Assembly (NCBI GenBank): GCA_028751875.1
Contig: CM054162.1
Coordinates: forward strand, 1,855,840-1,919,839
From: Rapana venosa
Taxonomy: Eukaryota; Mollusca; Gastropoda; Neogastropoda; Muricidae
Direction of reading: 5' to 3'
DNA: 64,000 bases
Below are positions 34,605-47,195 of this stretch, one piece after another. Made by a program: the position numbers and the translations under genes. Under the pieces are notes generated by a model that did not search any database, was not told the DNA's origin, and was given only the letters and a program-made list of their open reading frames with translations. Each line of letters begins with the position of its first letter. Within the stretch, counting starts at the first letter, position 1.

Positions 34605-34665
34605 TCTTTTTTTTTATTGCGAAAAAAAGATCAAGCCACTCATGTGAGCTTTTTTAAAAATCTAA
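34605..34665 (-). mobile_element. Retroposon 3'-terminal module, degraded
   Basis: On the minus strand: AAAAAAGCTCACATGAGTGG, CTTGATCTTTTTTTCGCAAT, A-rich tail. Weak match to the module at 9465. Confidence 0.5.
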
Positions 34666-34802
34666 TAATTTGATGAAAAAAAACAAAACAAAAAAAAAAC
34701 AAAAACCAAAGAACAACTTTAAAGGAAAAGGATCGAACAAACAGCCAAGCAAGCAAAGGCTGAAAAAATTAACAACAAGAACCGAAATAAAACAAAATGA
34801 GT

Positions 34803-34805
<3 letters not shown>

Positions 34806-34839
<34 letters not shown>

Positions 34840-34990
34840 CTGAAAGAGAGAGAGAGAGAGAGGAATGTGAGAGAGAGAGACTTAGAGAGAGAGCGGGAGA
34901 GAGAGTGTGTGTGATGAGAGGAGAGAGACAGACAGACAGCCAGACAGAAAAGAAAGACATAAAAGACCAGAGACAGAGGACAGCCACGGA
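34806..34990. repeat. GA and GACA tract
   Basis: GA repeats, a short GTGTGTG, then GACAGACA. Confidence 0.9.
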
Positions 34991-35059
34991 GTGCAGACAC
35001 AGAGAGACAGACAGAGCAGAACAAAGGCAGGTCAAGGCATGATGTGCATATGCGCAACA

Positions 35060-35499
35060 AGACGATCCTGTACAGAAGCTTAAAGAACATTTCTGCCCTA
35101 GCTTTCTCTGCCTTTATTTTCCTATAATAATGTTTTTACTTTGAAATTAAACGCTGTGTGGATTGTATACTGTCATGCATGCTTTTGTACACTAGATTCC
35201 GACTTTAAAGAACTTCAGTCAAGTGTAGATTGATGGCTTTTCCATCATCCAGCCTTTTTCTTCCTTCTCACAATTCTGTTTGACGTCTGGGCTTGCAAAC
35301 AATTACTAAGTTTATACAATGATGTGCGAAACTTAAAAATAAACAAAAAATAACAAACGACTGTAACCACGGCAAATAATGATGAATGATCACAAGCGTT
35401 ATCAATGTCCGTTTCGATTGCGTTTGAAAATTTGACAAGATAACGTAGCCTGATACTGTTTATGTTATACTTTAGTTGGTCGGATTGGGCACAGCGTAT
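35060..35499. other. Unique spacer, no supported gene
   Basis: AT-rich, nothing recognised. Confidence 0.5.
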
Positions 35500-35500
35500 T

Positions 35501-35535
<35 letters not shown>

Positions 35536-35745
35536 GTGTGTGTGTGTGTTGTGTGTGGTGGGTGTGTGTGTGTGTTGTGTTTACAAGCTATGTTCGACGC
35601 GCTATGATTGTTGATTTACAAGATTCAGTGCTTTATAAATTACATTACATTATTATCTTTATTTTATATTATTATTATAATTATTATATTATTATTATAT
35701 TATTATTATTATTATTATTATTTTATTATATTTAGCAGTAGTAGT
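35500..35745. repeat. (GT)n and (ATT)n microsatellites
   Basis: GT repeats at 35500-35580 and ATT/TTA repeats at 35655-35730, then GTA repeats to about 35795. Confidence 0.93.
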
Positions 35746-35795
35746 AGTTGTAGTAGGAGTAAGAATAGGTAGTAGTAGTAGTTTAGTAGTAGTTA

Positions 35796-36195
35796 AGTAT
35801 GTACGGGGGAACATTTTCATTTACACCTGCTACAAATACTCGTTATGGTTTAGTTCATATTCGATAATAGCATTGTATTTCAACAAGCACAGAACAGACA
35901 TTAATTAAAGAAAACAGTTTCTGAACAAAAGAACAGTTTTATTCTGTTAAATGTGTTTCTTTGATAAAACTTTCATTGTGACACTATATCAATTTTCAAG
36001 TCCTTACGGTGTTGGATTTCTTAAGCAGGAGTTTTATTTATTTCGAGTTAATAGAATAAAATATCATGTGACTTTTGTAAATCCATCCGGTGTGTATTGT
36101 AGTTTTGTCAACGTGTCATCCATTTCCCACTGGCACACACAGGACTACTCTTCCGTGTTAGTTAGTTCTTCAGTTTAAAGTCCTTCCACTAAAAA
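35796..36195. other. Spacer with retroposon fragment
   Basis: 36070-36150 (TTTTGTCAACGTGTCATCC, then CACTGGCACACACA) resembles 25165-25215, the region upstream of the retroposon 3' module. The terminal module itself is not preserved. No gene. Confidence 0.5.
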
Positions 36196-36648
36196 AGTGA
36201 TATCAGACGATTTTGTGTGTGTGTGTGTGTGTGTGTTTGTGTGCGTGTGTGTGTGTGTGTGTGTGTATGGTGGGTGTGTGTGTGTATGCGTGTGCGTTGC
36301 ATGTGTTGTGGATTGTGTGTTTGAGAGTGTGTATACGTCCGTGTATGTATGTTGTGTGCATGTACGAGTGTGTGCCGTGGGTGTGTGGCGGAGTGCGTTG
36401 CATGCGTGTGCGTGCAGTGTGTGAGTGTGTGTATGAGAGTGTGTATACGTCCGTGTATGTATGTGTGTGCAAGTACGAGTGTGTGCGCGTGTGTGTGTGC
36501 GTGCGTGCATGCGTGTGTTGTGTGTGTAGTGTTTGTGTGTGTAAGTGTGTTGTGTGTAGTGTGTGTGTGTGTTGTGTGTTGTGTGTGTAAGCTGTTTGTG
36601 TGTGAATGAGTGTTGAGTATATGAGTGAAACTTGTGGGCGTTTGTATG

Positions 36649-36696
<48 letters not shown>

Positions 36697-36909
36697 TGTG
36701 TGCGTGCGTGCGCGTGTGTACGTGTAAGTAAATATATCAGAGAACTGAGTATTGTATGTGTGTTACTGTAGGTGTGTGTGAGTGTGTGTCGCGCGCGCGC
36801 GGCTTGTTTTGCGTGTGAACAGGGAAGTAAGTGTGGGGGGTCTTGAGTGTGTGCGTGTGTGTGTGTGTGCGTGTGTGTGTGTGTGGTGTGTGTGTTGTGT
36901 GGGTGTGTC

Positions 36910-36945
<36 letters not shown>

Positions 36946-36950
36946 CAGTT
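36196..36950. repeat. Long (GT)n-rich tract with GC runs
   Basis: About 750 bp of GT repeats with TGCGTGCG and GCGCGCGCGC (36790) islands. It contains an internal near-duplicate (GAGAGTGTGTATACGTCCGT at about 36322 and 36433). Confidence 0.95.
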
Positions 36951-37316
36951 AAAAAGCCTAATCAACAAAACAGTTATACGAAACTTAGGCCTTGGCTAAA
37001 AAAAACACAAATAACCCCCCAAAAAAAAAAAAAACAACAACAACCAAACCTTTAGGGGAATAATCAGAGAACATGTTTCTAAAATCTTCAACCAGTCATG
37101 GATAAACAAATAGAAAAAGAAAAACTCTGGAAAACTAACAATAGGTCTATAAACTAGCCAAAAAGTTTGGACTTTGGGAACGTAGATATTTAGCACAAGT
37201 ATGGGGTAAAAAACATAGGTCATTAGAGAGGTTTACAGGAACATTCATTTAAATGATAAGCTTTAAAAACAAGATGATCAATGACAGGGAAGATACGATG
37301 GGTGTGTAGCAAACAA

Positions 37317-37347
<31 letters not shown>

Positions 37348-38079
37348 GTTTGGGTGTTAGTGTGTGTGCGCGCGCGCGTTTAGAGGTATGTACGTTGGTA
37401 CATTTTATATTTACATCTGCTACATAATACTCGTTATTGTTATGTTCATAATCGATAAAGTAATTGTATTTCAAATATCACAGAACAGACATAATATTTT
37501 TTATTTAAACCAGGTTTTTAGAGAAAGGCAAACAGTTTTTATTCCGTAGAATGTAATGGCTTTGATATGCTTCAAACTTTGATTACTTGTACTTTGATTT
37601 CCAAATGCTTAAGGCCTTGAGTTTTTCTTTCGAGTATTCAGAAAACTGGATTTAATGAATTGGCTGTGTTTGTTCTGACTGCAAGCATTCACAAAAAGTA
37701 GACGAAGGATTCAGAGAGGACACATAAAACATCCACTTCAATCACAGTTCTGCCAACTCCTTCGAACTTCTATAGTAGGAGCTGTTTTACTGGAGTTTTG
37801 TAGTTTTGTTGATGAGGTGTTGTTATGTTACTTTGAAGGATGGTTATGTCAGGTGAAAGAAGTTTGGGTCAGAGAAGGAGAAAGATTGTAAAACGAAAAT
37901 TGCGCAGAATGGTAATAGTTTTATCAGACAGGCTGAACAACAAGGGAGGAGTGGCGGCAGAACACGAATGTTTCTATCAAACACGCGTGTTGTGTCTACT
38001 TACTGGGCTTTTGAGTTCGTGGTTGTTTGATCTGTTTTGCTTTTTTTCTCTTGTTCGTTCTGTATTGGCCTGTTGCAAG
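36951..38079. other. Spacer, no supported gene
   Basis: (GT)n at 37316-37380 ends in GCGCGCGCG. TTTACATCTGCTACATAATACTCGTTAT (split around 37410-37437) repeats in diverged form the sequence at 35818-35847 (CATTTACACCTGCTACAAAT), so 35796-35945 and 37385-37560 are old paralogues. No gene. Confidence 0.55.
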
Positions 38080-38084
38080 GACTG

Positions 38085-38315
38085 TAATGGTTCCAGGCCA
38101 AAAATCTGGCCTGCAGGCAGATTGCTTTGGTGATTGATGTTTCCCTTGCTCGGCTAGTTCCCCGAGGTTCCAGTGGTGAGATGTTGCAGATGCCACTGCT
38201 CTTGTTTTCATCAAGGTAGCTGCCATTCCGACATGGCTGGGATTCAAACCCACGACTTTATGGAGCCTGGGATGAAGTCGGATGGTCTTAACCAACTTAA
38301 CATCTGTCCGTCTGT
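38085..38315 (-). mobile_element. tRNA-derived SINE, minus strand
   Basis: On the minus strand the A box region TTAAGTTGGTTAAGAC (about 38285-38300) and B box GGTTTGAATCCC (about 38241-38252) are about 33 bases apart, as in a tRNA. A body follows containing GCCGAGCAAGGGAAACATCA and a short inverted repeat (AGGCC...GGCCT, 38095-38112). It is a different family from 5221 by sequence. Exact ends are uncertain. Confidence 0.7.
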
Positions 38316-38456
38316 GGTTTGTTAGCCGTTGGTTATCTCCACTTGTGGCGCTAGACTGTGTTAAATTAACACTAGCAGAATCTTTAGTCTTTCATTTCTT
38401 CTTCATTAGCTCTCAGAAAGCAACTCCTATTGTTAATGAGCAGCAATGCGTCGCTG

Positions 38457-39098
38457 AAGCAGCATTAAATGCCCATTTTATCATTTCTGTAGATCAATAA
38501 GCTGTTGGGCGTCATTTTTAAAAATTTTATGCAAGTGCTCATTGATTTTTGTCCCAGATGATGACATAATGGACTTGGGGATTCTTCGTTTCTGATTAGG
38601 TCCTGAATAGATGATCTTGGGGAAATGTTTGTTTCATTGTCGTAGAGAAATCCTTCATGGACCTATGGCATCGGTAGTGCGGGTACAAGTGTACCGTATG
38701 TCTGAAAGCATTATGTTAATGAAGCATGGACACTTGGTACACACAAGAACTGCTTTTTAAAAGCATGCTTGCTTGTAAGTGACAGCAGACATTAACACAC
38801 ACGTACACACAGGCGACGCCACACACGCATACAGACACAAATACGAAACGCACACAACTCGCACCACGCACATACACACACATGAACACACACACAAAAC
38901 TGAACACACACACAACGCAACACACAATACAAACACACACACAGGCACACACACACACTCACATCACCACACACGCGCACGCGCAAACTACCCCCCCCCC
39001 ACACACACGCACAAACACACATTGCACACACACACACACACACGTACACACCACACACACACACACAACACAACTCACCACACGCACGCGCGCGCGCG

Positions 39099-39134
<36 letters not shown>

Positions 39135-41773
39135 ACAGTTTTCTGAACTACTATTGCTAATTTTCCTGTTAACTGTTGCTTTGAATTTCTCTTTTTCTTG
39201 TTGTTGTTGCTGCTGCTGTTGTTCTTGTTGCTGTTGTTGTTGATGATGTTCTTATTGTTGTTGTTGTACTTGTGTGATGCTATTGTTCTGGTTCTTCTTC
39301 TCCTTGTTGATCTTGTCTTGTTCTTGTTTTGTTCTTTGTTCTACTTGTTCTTCTTGTTCTCTTGTTCTTCTTTTGTTCTTGTTATTGATGTTGTTCTTCT
39401 TCTCTTCTTTTACTTCTCTTCTTCTTCTTCTTGTGCTTCCTAGTTCTTCTTGTTCTTCTTGTTCCTTTTCTTGTTCTTGTTATTGTTGTTGTTGTTCTTC
39501 TTCTTCTTCTTCTTTTTCTTCTTCTTCTTCTTTTCTTTCTTTTTCTTCTTCTTCTTCTTTTCTTTCTGTCTTCTTCTTCTTCTTCTTCTTCTTCTTCTTC
39601 TTTTCTTCTTCTTTCTTCTTAACCAACCCCCCCCCCTCTATCACCGCTAACCCCACATGTCTTTTACCAAGACAGAAATGAAACACAAGCATGCTGGATT
39701 TAATCAGTTGACTATTGAGGGGAGGCGAATCGATATCGTGTTTTGCCTTAGGGGTATTGCCATGCACAATCCTTCGCTAACCCACTGCTGGTTCAATGGG
39801 TTGTCACGCGTATCGATTTGACATCAATCAGTTCTGCTCCCCAGGCTGCGTGGTGTCAATTGCCCCAGCCATCACTGAAGCAGACCAGCAGCAAGCAGGA
39901 CAGAGCCAAGGGGGCCGCTGGGTAGCTAGGAGGTAAGACAGACCAGAGCGACAGAGAGACAGAGACAGAGAGAGAGACAGAGAGGGAGAGAGAGAGAGGG
40001 GGATGACAATGCTTATGACAAGTGACAATGACAGATTATTTTATTGCGAGGATATTGATAATCACCCTGTAAATTTTTCACACCAGTCCCCGTCTTTCAG
40101 GGATGCATCGTAAAATATAAGCCCGATATCATACAATAAAGCAGTAAAAACAAAGAGAAAAAACTAAACTAAATAAGCATAACAAAGCGAAACAAAAAAA
40201 GCAACAAAAACGAAAGAAAAGGGCCAACTATTGAAATTCTTAAAATGAACACTAGCACATTGTGAAGTGATGGTACTATCGGCTGTACCTTTCAACAATA
40301 AATTATCGACTTGAGACATTCACTAAACTCAAGTACAGTCAACAAACCCAATGACATTAAACATTTATAAAAATATTTATACGCCCTTCATTAGGTACCA
40401 AAAACTATAAAACTATACGCAAAACAATACAAGGGGAGGGGGAACTCGAACTCGAACTCGAATATTTTAATGAGGGTAAATGGATAAGCCAGAGGCTTCT
40501 TTACACCAGGCCCTCATGGGGAAAAGAATGAAACAAACATGAATAAACCAATGAATTAATTAACAGATGATGTCAGATAGCAATGAAATGGATACTCAAA
40601 CTGCAATTCAATTATTGAGAGAGAGAGAATGAATGAATCTTTATTTTTCAAGGGTAACAGAATAACCATGCGCATACTTGTTTTCATGCGGCCCTTGCCC
40701 TGATTAGGGACTATCAACAAAACAGGTAAAAATCTTACTACAGCAACGACAAACATGATTTTAAAAGAAAACAAATACTTACATTACATAATTCCTAACT
40801 AACTTGAACAATAATTTCAAAGATACATTAATTTTTTTTTGATTAAAAGATATATGCTGATAAAACATATAATTCTCAAATAAATCAAAAACAATAACCA
40901 TGAAAATGATACACTGGGTATAATTATGTAATTGGATAAAAATAAAGAAAGGGTAGACAGAGAGAGAGAGAGAGAGAGGAGAAGAGAAGAGAGAGAGAGA
41001 GAGAGAGACGAGAGAGAGAGAGAGAGAGAGTGAGAGAGAAATTCCCGAGGTTACATCAACATAACAATAAACTACATATCAAATTCTGTTAAAGCATCCT
41101 CACCAAAACCCTTTATATATATATATATATTATATCAATAAAGATATCAAGGTAAGTTACAAAATATCAAGGAGCCTTATATAAACCAGTTTTTAACAGC
41201 CCCGCCAACAACACCATCAATACAACAATTCGAAGTTTTGCAAATCAATTTAAACTCACTTAGATCTTTCCAGAGGGCATGGTTATAGAATAAGATGGAT
41301 AGCACTTTCGCATGCTTTTTGGACGATGCTAAATGTGAAATCAATAAAATGTATAACCAAACATGTATATAAAAATAATACATTTAATGTATAAGAGGAA
41401 TACACAGAGAGAGAGAAGAGAGAGAGAGATGAGAGGGAGAGAGAGAGAGAGACTGAGAGAGAGAGAGAGATTTATTTCTTTAATATTTTATTATCGAGGA
41501 TAATGGATAAGCACTTATGTGTTTTTTAACATCCAGTCCCCGTGTGTATGCAGTTTTGTCAATTTTGTCATCTGTTTTCCACCGGGCACACAATATTAGC
41601 CTATTTAAGAGAATGGAGGGGATGGTGCGAGGGAAGAGGGGGGAGGGAGCGACACTCAGAATAGGCAGAGCAGAGAGTACATTTTTGAATGTTATGAATA
41701 TCTGGCTTTAAGGTAGGTTGACAACACCTACACAAGCAATCTCGTCATTAAATATTGCTACCATAGTATATAT

Positions 41774-41821
<48 letters not shown>

Positions 41822-41853
41822 TGTGTGTGTGTGTGTGTGAGGAGAGATAGAGA

Positions 41854-41886
<33 letters not shown>

Positions 41887-44853
41887 GAGAGAGATGAGAG
41901 AGAGAGAGACGAGGAGGGAAGAGAGAGAGAGAGAGTACATTTCCAGGTTAGTGTGATCATTAGTTTTAATGGGCATGTACAAAAACACCCACACAAAACT
42001 TCTCTCACTTTAAGATACAGCTATCAATGAACAAAGAAGCTAAGATGTTAGTCTGCAAAGAACCATCCGCATACAAAAATATGTTATACAATTAAGACAA
42101 AACAATGCTAACAATTTCAGCTGAGTAAAATGCATATTGTATATATAAAATAAACATTGGCTGATTAAGAACACAACAGTCATTGAAAATTTCCAAATTT
42201 CATGACAATAATTACTTAAGAAAGAATGGAGGGGAGGGAGAAGGAAAGGGGGGGGGGGGTGGGAGAGAGTGACAGACAGTTAGGCAGAGCCAGAGAGTAC
42301 AGTTTGGAATGTTTTGATTATTGGATCTATAAAGTTAGGCTTTGACAACACCTACACAAGCAATCTCATAATTAGATATTGCTACATAGTATATAGTAAA
42401 AATGATATCAATAAAAAAAATATAACCTTACAAGGGACATATAGAAGTCTATCAAAATTACATTTTAAAACAGTCTAACGTATTAGGTCTTTATTTATGA
42501 CAAAGAAACTTGTATCAAAAAATAGCCTAACGTAATAGGGCTCTTTGTTTATGTCAAAGTGAAAAACGATAGCGTTCAAAATTAGTACGCAATAACACAA
42601 ACTACACAACATTAACATAGTTACTAAATAATTATTACTGATATTTAAAAAAAAATATATTAAAACCTATAGTATACTTTTCAAAGCCATCATAAACCAC
42701 AATGGTTAATTTCATTGATTATATGATCCAAGGTGGTATCTGTGACTATTCCTTGAACAGAAATTTATGATGCGTATGTGGAAAGAGAACTGTTGGTATT
42801 AGCATATCAGTTGTACTTTTTGGAGGTGGGTATACATAGCTTTCTTGAAAGCTTCTCTTACCTTTGGAAGTTTTCCACGTACGTTGGTAGCGTGTTCCAG
42901 AGAAGTACACTGAGTCTGATGAGGTTGATTTATAGAGGTAATTTCTAAGGTATTGGTTACTGAATTTTAGTAGGGATATCGGGAAGTCAATTGGATTTTA
43001 GTTTGGAGTGTTAGTGGAGCTTGACTGTCATAACTTTATGAATTAATATTCCTTTATTCAGGGGGTAACATATCTTTTAACGAGGAATCTCAAGTTTTGG
43101 CATAGTCTGCTGCGGTTAAAGTAGAAGATTTAAGATATCTTGCTTTGAGTGCTTGTTGTAAGTGCTTTGACAGGTTTAGAACATTGCATTGGCAGTTGTC
43201 AAAAAGGGTTAGAGCAATAGTTTGATGAAGATTAAAATGTAAGTCTGTAGAAATAGTTTTCTTGCATGTATGTGATAAAGTGTTTGATTTGCATAGTTGG
43301 TTATAGTGTTTGGAGATGTTTCTGCACAATTTATTTATCGTGTTGCCATTCATGACCGTTGTTGCAATCACAATATCTAGAAGTCTAGGTTTTCAACTTC
43401 CTCAAAAGGTTCATTATTCAAAATATTGGTGGAAGTCTAGTGTCATGTTTTGTCTCTTTTGTCTTGTGTAATAAGCATGACTTTGATCTTTTGGGGTTAA
43501 GTGAATGTGGTTAAAAACTGCAACATCTTTGCCTAGAGAATCAATGCTCTTGGTATTTGAGGTAGACATTTCTGTCAAGGACTTGTGTGACTTGTATGGA
43601 ATGGTTAGTGTTCATCACAAATAGTTCACAGATTCAGTGATGTAGAGGGGAAAGGTCATTAACATTATACAGGCATAAAAGGGGGCCAAAAACAGACCCT
43701 TGTGGAACTCCCCATTATTTTTCGGGTAGTGTACACGAATTAGTGATTATGATCGAGATATATTGTTGTCTATTATGCATGAATGATCTAATTAACTTCA
43801 GGAGTGTTATCTGGAGATACCATTTAAACGATAGTTTCGGCATAGCAGTTTGTAGTCAATTACACCAAAAATGCTTGACCAAAGTATACAAAGAAGGATC
43901 CACAATATTTATTTTTCATGTATATTACTTATGTCAAATCTCTTACATGTTGGTAGATCTGTGTGGCAAGAAGAGGACAGAGACAGGACAAGACATACAG
44001 AGATAGGAGGAGTGCAAGAAGACAAAGAAGAAGAGAAGAAGAAGAAGAAAAGAAGAAGAAGGACAGAAGAATAAGATGAAGAAGAAGAAGAAGAAGCGAA
44101 GAAGAAGAAGGAGCAGAGAAGAAGAAGAAGAAGAAGCAGAAGAAGAAGAGAAGAAGAAGAAAAAAGAAAAAGAAGAAGAAGCAGAGAGAAGAGAAGGGAG
44201 AAGAAGAAGAGACGAGAAGAAGAACAAGAACAAGAACAAGAAGCGAGAGAGAGAGAGAGAGAGGAGAGAGAGGGGGGGCAGAGAGACAGAGACAGAGAGA
44301 GGACAAAGGTAGAGAGGATAGACAGACAGACAAAGGGAATCAAAACTCAAACAGACAAACGGACACGCAAACCGACACACGGACAAACAGACTGACAAAG
44401 ATAATAGTTCTTTTGTAACAAGTTTCGAGAAATCTATGCCTTAACTGTTTTCCGCCATTGGATTATAAACTAAATCTGTCTTCCATGGAAAACATATTCT
44501 AATTCAACCAACCAACCAAACCCCCAACCGTGCCAACCAACCAACCAACAACCAACCAGGCAACCCACTACATCCAGCCAACAATCACCCAACCAACCAA
44601 TAATCAACAACAACAAACAAAACAAACATAACAATAAATGGCATGCGCTGACTGCCAGAATAAATTACGCATGTCTTGTATAACTAATATAAAAAATAAA
44701 CAATACCGTGTTACTTACAATAGGCACATTGCCCAAGTGATGAGTTTTTAAACAGTTCTAGACATGCACATTCTTCATTCATCATCTAAATGTTGTGATT
44801 TCTTCTGTATGTTTGTTCATTCCTGCCTTCCATCCTTTATTATTTACTTCTTC
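38457..44853. repeat. 6.4-kb direct duplication, copy 2
   Basis: Near-identical to 22084-28475, with the same content: CA tract 38736-39133, TTG/TTC tract 39182-39623, modules at 40027, 40443, 40623 and 41478, GA tracts, the LINE fossil, and the GAA tract 43968-44398. The first 400 bases carry many one- or two-base indels relative to copy 1; the remainder differs very little. Confidence 0.95.
42718..43938 (-). pseudogene. Decayed LINE, RT C-terminal half (copy 2)
   Basis: Duplicate of 26340-27560 with the same stops and frameshifts, for example the open piece 43090-43371 identical to 26712-26993. It gives no independent evidence of function. Confidence 0.85.
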
Positions 44854-45019
44854 AAATAAACCCGCACGTTAAAGTTTCCAAAATTTTAAATCATATACAT
44901 TCCACATAGCGTTCGTTTTGGTCACGAGTGACCACTTTTATTTGGTAACCCACTAAAATTGTTCCCCTTTCCTAGACAAACCTTTTGTTGTGTGACACAA
45001 GTAAAGCACTACGAAGACC

Positions 45020-45320
45020 CGCTGACCACAGTCAAGATAAGGAAACTCAGATGGAATGGACATGTGACAAGATCAGATGGGCTCTCCAAGACCATACTGC
45101 AGAGAACAGTGCAGGGGAAGAGAAGGTGAGGCAGGCCGAAGAAGAAATAGGCAGACAACATCACTGAATAAACCGGGAAGAGCTTCTCCACAACCCAGAC
45201 ACTTGCCCACAACCGCCGCAAATGGAGCCGACTGGTGCAACGTTCGTCACTGCAGTGCCCCTACGACCCTGGAAGGGGTTATGGGAACAGATGAGATGAG
45301 ATGAGATAAGATGAGACACA
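45020..45320 (+). pseudogene. LINE 3' end, 5'-truncated, with GATGA tail
   Basis: The plus frame from about 45032 reads KIRKLRWNGHVTRSDGLSK, then GKRR, a stop, GRPKKK, NITE and HNRRKWSRLVQRSS, with three in-frame stops. It ends in a GATGAGATGAGATGAGATAAG tail of GATGA pentamers (45289-45316). The blocks match the C-terminus of the LINE at 3945-4462, so it is a related RTE/jockey-like element. Confidence 0.85.
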
Positions 45321-45484
45321 ATCTTTGCAAGAGAAAAAACGACATTGCATCCTGCCTTGCCATTGAAACATACTGCTATTTACTCTTCCATTCCTCTCCC
45401 TCTCCTTTAGTGCAACAAGAGAAAACAAAATCAGTTGTGAGAATGAAGCTTGGTTTTACCAGACCTCCATTCCTGTCTGCATAT

Positions 45485-45643
45485 ATGTGTGTGTGTGTGT
45501 ATGTGTGTGTGTGTGTGCGTGTGTGTGTGTGATTGTGTGATGGTGTGTGTGTGGTGTGAGAGAGATAGCGTGCGTGCGTACGTGCGTGCGTGTGTATGTG
45601 AGAGAGAGAAAGAGAGAGAGAGAGAGAGGGAGAGAGAGAGAGG

Positions 45644-45687
<44 letters not shown>

Positions 45688-45705
45688 GGAGGAGAGAGAG
45701 AGAGA

Positions 45706-45788
<83 letters not shown>

Positions 45789-45800
45789 AGTTTGGGGGAT
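45485..45800. repeat. (GT)n then (GA)n tract
   Basis: GT repeats (45486-45545), a TGCGTGCGTACG segment, then about 200 bp of GA repeats. Confidence 0.95.
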
Positions 45801-45954
45801 GTAGCTTTTTAGTTATTTTTTTGTTTGTCTGTTTGTTTTGTTTTTTGTTTAAAGAAATTCTGAGGACGAAAAAGCTGTGTCTGATCAGCTTGCCTCTGAT
45901 AGACACTGATGGACGTTTGCTTGCTGTCTGCTATGGCAGTGTGCTGGAATGTGT

Positions 45955-45960
45955 GAGTGC

Positions 45961-46006
<46 letters not shown>

Positions 46007-46320
46007 GTGGGGAGAGACGGGGAGAGACAGGGAGGTAGTAAGTGAATGATAGACAGACAGACAGGCAGGCAGGCAGGCAGGCAGTCAGGCAGGCAGACAG
46101 GCAGACAGGCAGACAGACAGACAGACGGACGGACGGACGGACGGACGGACGGACGGACAGACAGACAGACAGGCAGACAGACGGTCAGATAGAGACAGTT
46201 ACATACATACAGACAGACAATCAGACATGCAGGCAAAAACAGAGAGAGTGAGACACAGACAGAGACACAGACACAGACAGACAGGCAAGGAGGCAGACGG
46301 ACAGACAGACAAACACAGTT
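45955..46320. repeat. (GT)n, (CAGG)n, (GGAC)n and (GACA)n tracts
   Basis: GT repeats (45962-46003), then tetranucleotides changing by single-base steps: CAGG (46060-46083), CAGA, GGAC (46126-46157), GACA. This suggests that neighbouring microsatellites evolved from one another. Confidence 0.93.
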
Positions 46321-46344
46321 CTTTTAAGATACATAGGGGATAAC

Positions 46345-47195
46345 TTTGAGAGAATCATCACAACTCAACATTGAGAAAATTATCACAACTCAACATTGAG
46401 AAAAATATCACAACTCAACATTGAGAAAATTATCACAACTTAACATTGAAATAATCATCACAACTAAACATTGACATAACCATCACAACTCAACATTGAG
46501 AAAATTACCACAACTCAACATTGAGAAAATTATCACAACTCAACATTGAGAAAATTATCACAACTCAACATTGCGAAAATTATCACAACTCAACATTGCG
46601 AAAATTACCACAACTCAACATTGAGAAAATTATCACAACTTAACATTGAAATAATCATCACAACTAAACATTGACATAACCATCACAACTCAACATTGAC
46701 ATAATCAACACAACTCAACATTGACATAATCAACACAACTCAACATTGACATAATCACCACAACTCAACATTGACATAATCAACACAACTCAACATTGAC
46801 ATAATCACCACAACTCAACATTGACATAATCACCACAACTCAACATTGACATAATCACCACAACTCAACATTGACATAATCACCACAACTCAACATTGAC
46901 AAAACCATCACAACTCAACATTCACATAATCAACACAACTCAACATTGACGTAATCATCACAACTCAACACTGACATAATCAAAACAACTCAATATTGAC
47001 ATAATCATCACAACTCAACATTGACATAATCATCACAACTCAACATTGACATAATCATCACAACTAAACATTGACATCCTCATAACAACTAAACACTGAC
47101 ATAACCATCACAACTCAACATTGACATCCTCATAACAACTCAATATTGAAATGATCATCACAACATTGACATAACCATCACAACTCACACTCTGA
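46345..47195. repeat. 25-bp minisatellite with 200-bp higher-order repeat
   Basis: About 34 tandem copies of a 25-bp unit (for example CAACATTGACATAATCACCA plus CAACT). Two main subtypes, TTGAGAAAATTAT in the 5' part and TTGACATAATCA in the 3' part. The variant TAACATTGAAATAATC occurs at 46441 and 46641, exactly 200 bp (8 units) apart with matching neighbours. There are no spacers, so this is not a CRISPR array. Confidence 0.95.

Noticed and set aside
44985..45304. Small host genes (60- and 75-codon frames)
   Set aside because: They are frames within a LINE C-terminal fossil ending in GATGA repeats.
46345..47195. CRISPR array (25-bp regular repeat)
   Set aside because: Repeats are contiguous with no spacers, and the genome is eukaryotic. 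It is a minisatellite.
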